Positions 7,603 through 9,676 of a stretch of DNA of 9,676 bases are shown here, in pieces. Where the stretch lies: contig CAMLMF010000062.1 in assembly GCA_946480995.1 (NCBI GenBank), positions 1-9,676 of the forward strand, in the 5' to 3' direction. The translations under genes and the position numbers were made by a program. The stretch's first letter is position 1. Every line of letters begins with the position of its first letter. A model generated the notes under the pieces. It did not search any database. It saw only the letters and a list, made by a program, of their open reading frames with translations, and was not told the origin of the DNA. Origin of the DNA: an uncultured Bdellovibrio sp. (lineage in GTDB: Bacteria > Bdellovibrionota > Bdellovibrionia > Bdellovibrionales > Bdellovibrionaceae).

Positions 7603-7605
7603 GGT

Positions 7606-8010
7606 ATGGATTTAAGTGTCGTCTTGAAGTTATTAGAAGAAAATAAAGAAAAATTTAAATGCGTCGACTTCGCCTACATCCTGCCAACAGACAAGTTAGA
7701 GTATATCCAGTTCGATAATAGAGACGATCTGGATCGCTTCACAAATTCCCGACCCGAAGAAGAAAGCTTCATTCTTTTAAGAACCAGTGAAGTCGATAAG
7801 TGCTTCTCCGCTTCGATGCCGGACTATATCGCCATCATCGTTGATGATAACACTAAACTTTTCGTCCATGACTACCAGAAAGGCCAAATAGCCCCTCCAT
7901 TAGAAACGACACGCAGTGGCCCTGCGGATCCAATAGAGCTGCGTAAAGAAATCGAACGACTTTTCCAACTAGCGCAAGAAGAGGGAAACCTCCTGCATAC
8001 GTTTCACTAG
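7606..8010 (+). CDS. Small hypothetical cytoplasmic protein
   Basis: I do not recognise this 134-residue protein. It has no signal peptide or membrane segment, is acidic and charged, and reads as mixed alpha/beta: an N-terminal helix (about 1-18), several hydrophobic strands (FAYILP, SFILLR, YIAIIVDD, KLFVHDY) and a C-terminal charged helix (about 109-128). Two cysteines (19 and 66) are not in a metal-binding spacing. The start is convincing because AAGGGAGGT, one of the strongest ribosome binding sites in the window, lies 5 nt ahead. It overlaps the minus-strand gene downstream by 42 bp, tail to tail. It follows a strong terminator, so it needs its own promoter; only a weak candidate was seen. 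No function can be assigned. Confidence 0.72.
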   Translation: MDLSVVLKLLEENKEKFKCVDFAYILPTDKLEYIQFDNRDDLDRFTNSRPEEESFILLRTSEVDKCFSASMPDYIAIIVDDNTKLFVHDYQKGQIAPPLETTRSGPADPIELRKEIERLFQLAQEEGNLLHTFH

Positions 8011-8361
8011 AAATTCCGCAGCCTCGTCAGGAGTGAATTTATAATTGGTAGCACGCCATTCATTCTTCTTTTCAGCAAATGCCTTAAGAGCCTCATTGAC
8101 GACATCAAAAACTACGCCCGAACCAACTTGATTCTCCCAATTCCTCCCAGAACCTACTGGATTTGACATCAACTCAAATGGTCGAGCGTTAGAGTTGTTC
8201 CGATCAAAGAGAGAAATATATAAAGCATTTCCCTCCCTTCGCCCCCACCGAACCTCAATCTCAACACGAACCCCCGGCCTTGTCTGCCGAGCAAAATAAC
8301 CCCGAACTTCATCAAAATACTTAGTCGCTTGCAAATTACTAATACCCATCCCCTCCCACAC
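7969..8361 (-). CDS. Small hypothetical protein with atypical codon use
   Basis: I do not recognise this protein of up to 130 residues. It is rich in Arg, Glu and Asn, has no signal peptide or membrane segment, and reads as a strand-rich middle (VRVEIEVRWGRR, ALYISLFDR) followed by a helix (VVFDVVNEALKAFAEKKNEW) and a C-terminal helix (PDEAAEFLVKRMQEV). The outer start is GTG at 8361. The ATG at 8349 is an alternative with GGGAGG almost touching it, so the start is uncertain. It uses AGG, CGG, CGA and GGG codons that are rare in the nuo and protease genes, suggesting recent acquisition or low expression. It is convergent with the gene at 7606 (42-bp overlap), and an inverted-repeat element lies just upstream of it. 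Confidence 0.6.
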   Translation of the reverse strand: MWEGMGISNLQATKYFDEVRGYFARQTRPGVRVEIEVRWGRREGNALYISLFDRNNSNARPFELMSNPVGSGRNWENQVGSGVVFDVVNEALKAFAEKKNEWRATNYKFTPDEAAEFLVKRMQEVSLFLR

Positions 8362-8722
8362 AGCAATATTCAGACACTCCCCATCTGAAACCCAGGCCCC
8401 TCAAAAAAACGCCTCGCGGAACCAAGTACGAATTTGAGGATTTAGGATTTTTAGTAAATGCAGGGTCGTAGGTCGACCTTAGCCGGCGCATGGATGCGCG
8501 AACCCGCCTACTGGCGGGCGGCGTTGAGCACGGATGCGTGTCGACCGAAGCGCCCTGCATTTACTAAAAATCCTAAATCCTCAAATCCCCGTGCTGGCAT
8601 CCCAGATCCGGTTTGTAATTTCGCGGCGGTGACAAAATGGATCCAGTTTTCATGGCATAGGAATTGTATTAGCAGTTCCGCAAAGTCGGGACTCATAAAC
8701 CACCCCGATTCAGGAGATGCCA
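8362..8722. other. Intergenic region holding a large inverted-repeat element
   Basis: This 361-bp region lies between two divergent genes. It is dominated by the inverted repeat at 8422-8597. Open frames crossing it are side effects of the repeat: both arms yield the same AFTKNPKSSN peptide on opposite strands. The left margin (8362-8421) is C-rich on the plus strand with an A-run at 8403-8409. The right margin (8598-8711) has no convincing promoter; GTGACA at 8629-8634 resembles a -35 box but has no matching -10. TCGGG (8686-8690) and CCCGA (8704-8708) could form a small hairpin just before the ribosome binding site of the next gene. Confidence 0.75.
8422..8597. repeat. Inverted-repeat element with 34-bp perfect arms and multi-hairpin core (MITE-, REP- or RNA-like)
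   Basis: Bases 8432-8465 are the exact reverse complement of 8553-8586 (34 of 34). The stem continues outward as CCAAGTACG (8422-8430) with CGTGCTGG (8590-8597), with one bulge and one G-T pair. It continues inward as GGTCGAC (8471-8477) with GTCGACC (8540-8546). The apex contains GCGCAT/ATGCGC (8486-8499), CCCGCC/GGCGGG with a TACT loop (8503-8518), and CACG/CGTG (8529-8540). GGATGCG occurs twice in the core (8492 and 8532). By hand count the core is about 68% GC and the arms about 32%. There is no transposase gene and no clear target-site duplication. It could be a non-autonomous transposable element, a REP-type composite or a structured RNA. Confidence 0.85.
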
Positions 8723-9370
8723 ATGAGCCCGAAACTTTTAGTACTTTGTGCCGCAATGCTTGGACTGACTGCCTGTGAACCTATTTCTGGCGGTATCAAT
8801 TTTGTAAAATCCATCACTGTTAAAACTCAACAGAAATCAGGTTGTGGCTATGGCGAACTGGATGCCTGCCAAACAACTTACACTGCCATCCCAGTTGGCA
8901 ACGCAAGCTTCGATTTACTTTTCAGAAACGAACAGTCTCTAACTTTAACTGTGAAAGCCGGCAAAAAATCTATCGCAACAGATATCATGCTTCCAAAAGG
9001 CAAAACGATTCCAGCCAACGGACGCGTGGTTTTCACTTCACGCGAGTTAAGCCAACCGTTTGATCTTGAAGCAAACATGCGCACTGATGTTAGCGAAACT
9101 CCAGAAGAGTGGGGCTGGGAAGAGTGCACATACACAACTCGTGAAGAAGTGTGCCGTCGCGATTCTAAAAAAGGTTACATCTGCGAAATCGAAACTGTTG
9201 AACACCGCGGGACTCGCGATGTGCGTTTCTTTTACCGTACGACAGATGAATACCTTGAAGGTCGCTTGACGACTCCAAGCAATGCTGCTGATCTTATCGC
9301 AACAATGTCTGGCACTCGTCACGACACTGACAAAATCTACACGTTCCAAGGTCAGTGCATGCGTCACTAG
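8723..9370 (+). CDS. Putative cysteine-rich lipoprotein of unknown function
   Basis: A 215-residue exported protein with a signal peptide ending in the lipobox LTAC, so the lipidated cysteine would be Cys18. The next residue is Glu, not Asp, which by the E. coli rule favours transfer to the outer membrane. The mature part has six more cysteines (41, 49, 135, 144, 154, 212), suited to three disulfides in the periplasm. Residues 50-125 read as beta-rich; 128-170 are highly charged with CTYTTREEVC. I do not recognise the family. An ATG six bases earlier (8717) touches the ribosome binding site AGGAG (8712-8716). The ATG at 8723 has proper 6-nt spacing and was chosen. A hairpin spans the stop codon (9363-9385), followed by a terminator. 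Confidence 0.82.
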   Translation: MSPKLLVLCAAMLGLTACEPISGGINFVKSITVKTQQKSGCGYGELDACQTTYTAIPVGNASFDLLFRNEQSLTLTVKAGKKSIATDIMLPKGKTIPANGRVVFTSRELSQPFDLEANMRTDVSETPEEWGWEECTYTTREEVCRRDSKKGYICEIETVEHRGTRDVRFFYRTTDEYLEGRLTTPSNAADLIATMSGTRHDTDKIYTFQGQCMRH

Positions 9371-9385
9371 CTCGTGCTAAGTGAC
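9363..9385 (+). other. Hairpin spanning the lipoprotein stop codon
   Basis: GTCACTAG (9363-9370) pairs with CTAAGTGAC (9377-9385) with one bulged A and a 6-nt loop. It has no T-run directly after it. It could protect the mRNA 3' end or be chance. Confidence 0.35.
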
Positions 9386-9400
9386 AGTTATTGAAGTGTT

Positions 9401-9433
9401 AAAAAATCGGCGGGTTTTTCTAGACCCGCCTTT
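9401..9433. terminator. Bidirectional rho-independent terminator
   Basis: GGCGGGT (9409-9415) and ACCCGCC (9424-9430) form a perfect 7-bp stem with an 8-nt loop. On the minus strand it is followed by six T (from the A-run at 9401-9406), which is the better terminator. On the plus strand only TTT follows before CTAGATTCTTT. It lies 38 bp after the lipoprotein stop and should end that transcript. TTTCTAGA occurs twice (9417 and 9431), once in the loop and once after the stem. Confidence 0.75.
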
Positions 9434-9526
9434 CTAGATTCTTTCACCATCTTAATTTGATAAAACTTTGATCTTCCAAAAAAGTAGAGTGAGCACACAA
9501 CGGCCCTTTATCTATTGGAGAATGTC

Positions 9527-9676
9527 ATGAATCTGAACGAAGCCCAAAGCCTGTTTAGCAGTCACTTGATAACTTTACAACCTGACTCTCTTACGAGCGA
9601 AGAGTCGCAGATCGTTGAGCGTCTGTCGTTACCGCAAACGTTTGAGATTTATCATCACGCCTATTTCACGCGTCTG
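9527..9676 (+). CDS. HvfC/BufC-like protein (DUF2063 domain), N-terminal part, runs off the right edge
   Basis: The first 50 codons of a gene that continues past the window. The visible part has an N-terminal helix (LNEAQSLFSSHLI), a spacer, then RLSLPQTFEIYHHAYFTRL. This matches the start of DUF2063/HvfC proteins, where a RL..RL.IY...Y..RL pattern is typical. HvfC/BufC proteins are partner proteins of MNIO (DUF692) enzymes that modify cysteines in small peptides such as the bufferins; the partner enzyme is usually encoded next door. The start is supported by TTGGAG 6 nt upstream of the ATG. The gene follows a terminator by about 95 bp, so it has its own promoter. TTGATA (9457-9462) is a possible -35 box without a clear -10. 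The family call rests on a short stretch and is tentative. Confidence 0.6.
   Translation, partial: MNLNEAQSLFSSHLITLQPDSLTSEESQIVERLSLPQTFEIYHHAYFTRL

Noticed and set aside
8403..8419. Minus-strand terminator made of CGCGAGGCG followed by seven T
   Set aside because: The stem would be only 3 bp with a 3-nt loop, too weak for a terminator.
8471..8546. Integron attC-like site
   Set aside because: GTTGAGC at 8523-8529 fits the GTTRRRY core, but no matching RYYYAAC partner lies at the other end, and no integrase or cassette structure is visible.
8422..8597. Retron or CRISPR element
   Set aside because: No reverse transcriptase or cas gene is in the window, and there is a single inverted pair, not an array of direct repeats.
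8458..8778. Open frames across the inverted repeat on both strands
   Set aside because: Both arms encode the same peptide because they are reverse complements, there is no good ribosome binding site, and the frames run through palindromic GC hairpins into the lipoprotein gene.

Overview
The window looks like chromosomal DNA of a Gram-negative bacterium, most likely a Bdellovibrio-like predator (Bdellovibrionota). This rests on moderate GC content, a fused nuoCD gene, a short NuoG, a secreted subtilisin-like protease and a lipoprotein with a normal lipobox. The lineage call is an inference from overall protein character. No marker gene for taxonomy is present.

Left part (1-5786, all minus strand): a tightly packed operon for the peripheral, electron-carrying arm of respiratory complex I (NADH:quinone oxidoreductase). 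In transcription order it reads nuoB, nuoCD (fused), nuoE, nuoF, nuoG and the start of nuoI, which runs off the left edge. Four of the five junctions overlap: 14 bp, TAATG, 20 bp and ATGA. The only real gap is 71 bp between nuoCD and nuoE, and it holds two GC-rich hairpins. NuoF oxidises NADH with FMN. Electrons pass through iron-sulfur clusters of NuoE, NuoF, NuoG, NuoI and NuoB to quinone at the NuoB/NuoD interface. All cluster-ligand cysteines inside the window are intact. nuoA is not in front of nuoB and nuoH is not between nuoG and nuoI, so this is a peripheral-arm cluster and not the usual nuoA-N order. A good promoter (TATAAT with a 17-bp spacer) sits about 70 bp upstream of nuoB.

Middle (5787-7512): a 250-bp divergent intergenic region with structured leader sequence, then a secreted S8 (subtilisin-family) serine protease on the plus strand with a complete catalytic triad. 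It is closed by a textbook rho-independent terminator.

Right part (7513-9676): accessory-looking DNA. It holds a small unknown plus-strand gene with a very strong ribosome binding site and an elaborate leader. A small unknown minus-strand gene with atypical codons overlaps it tail to tail. Next comes a ~176-bp inverted-repeat element with 34-bp perfect arms (AT-rich) around a GC-rich, multi-hairpin core. A cysteine-rich putative lipoprotein follows, then a bidirectional terminator. The window ends in the first 50 codons of a gene resembling the HvfC/BufC (DUF2063) family, which usually partners MNIO enzymes in peptide-modification clusters.

The inverted-repeat element is the most unusual feature. 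It is probably a non-autonomous mobile or REP-like element or a structured RNA.
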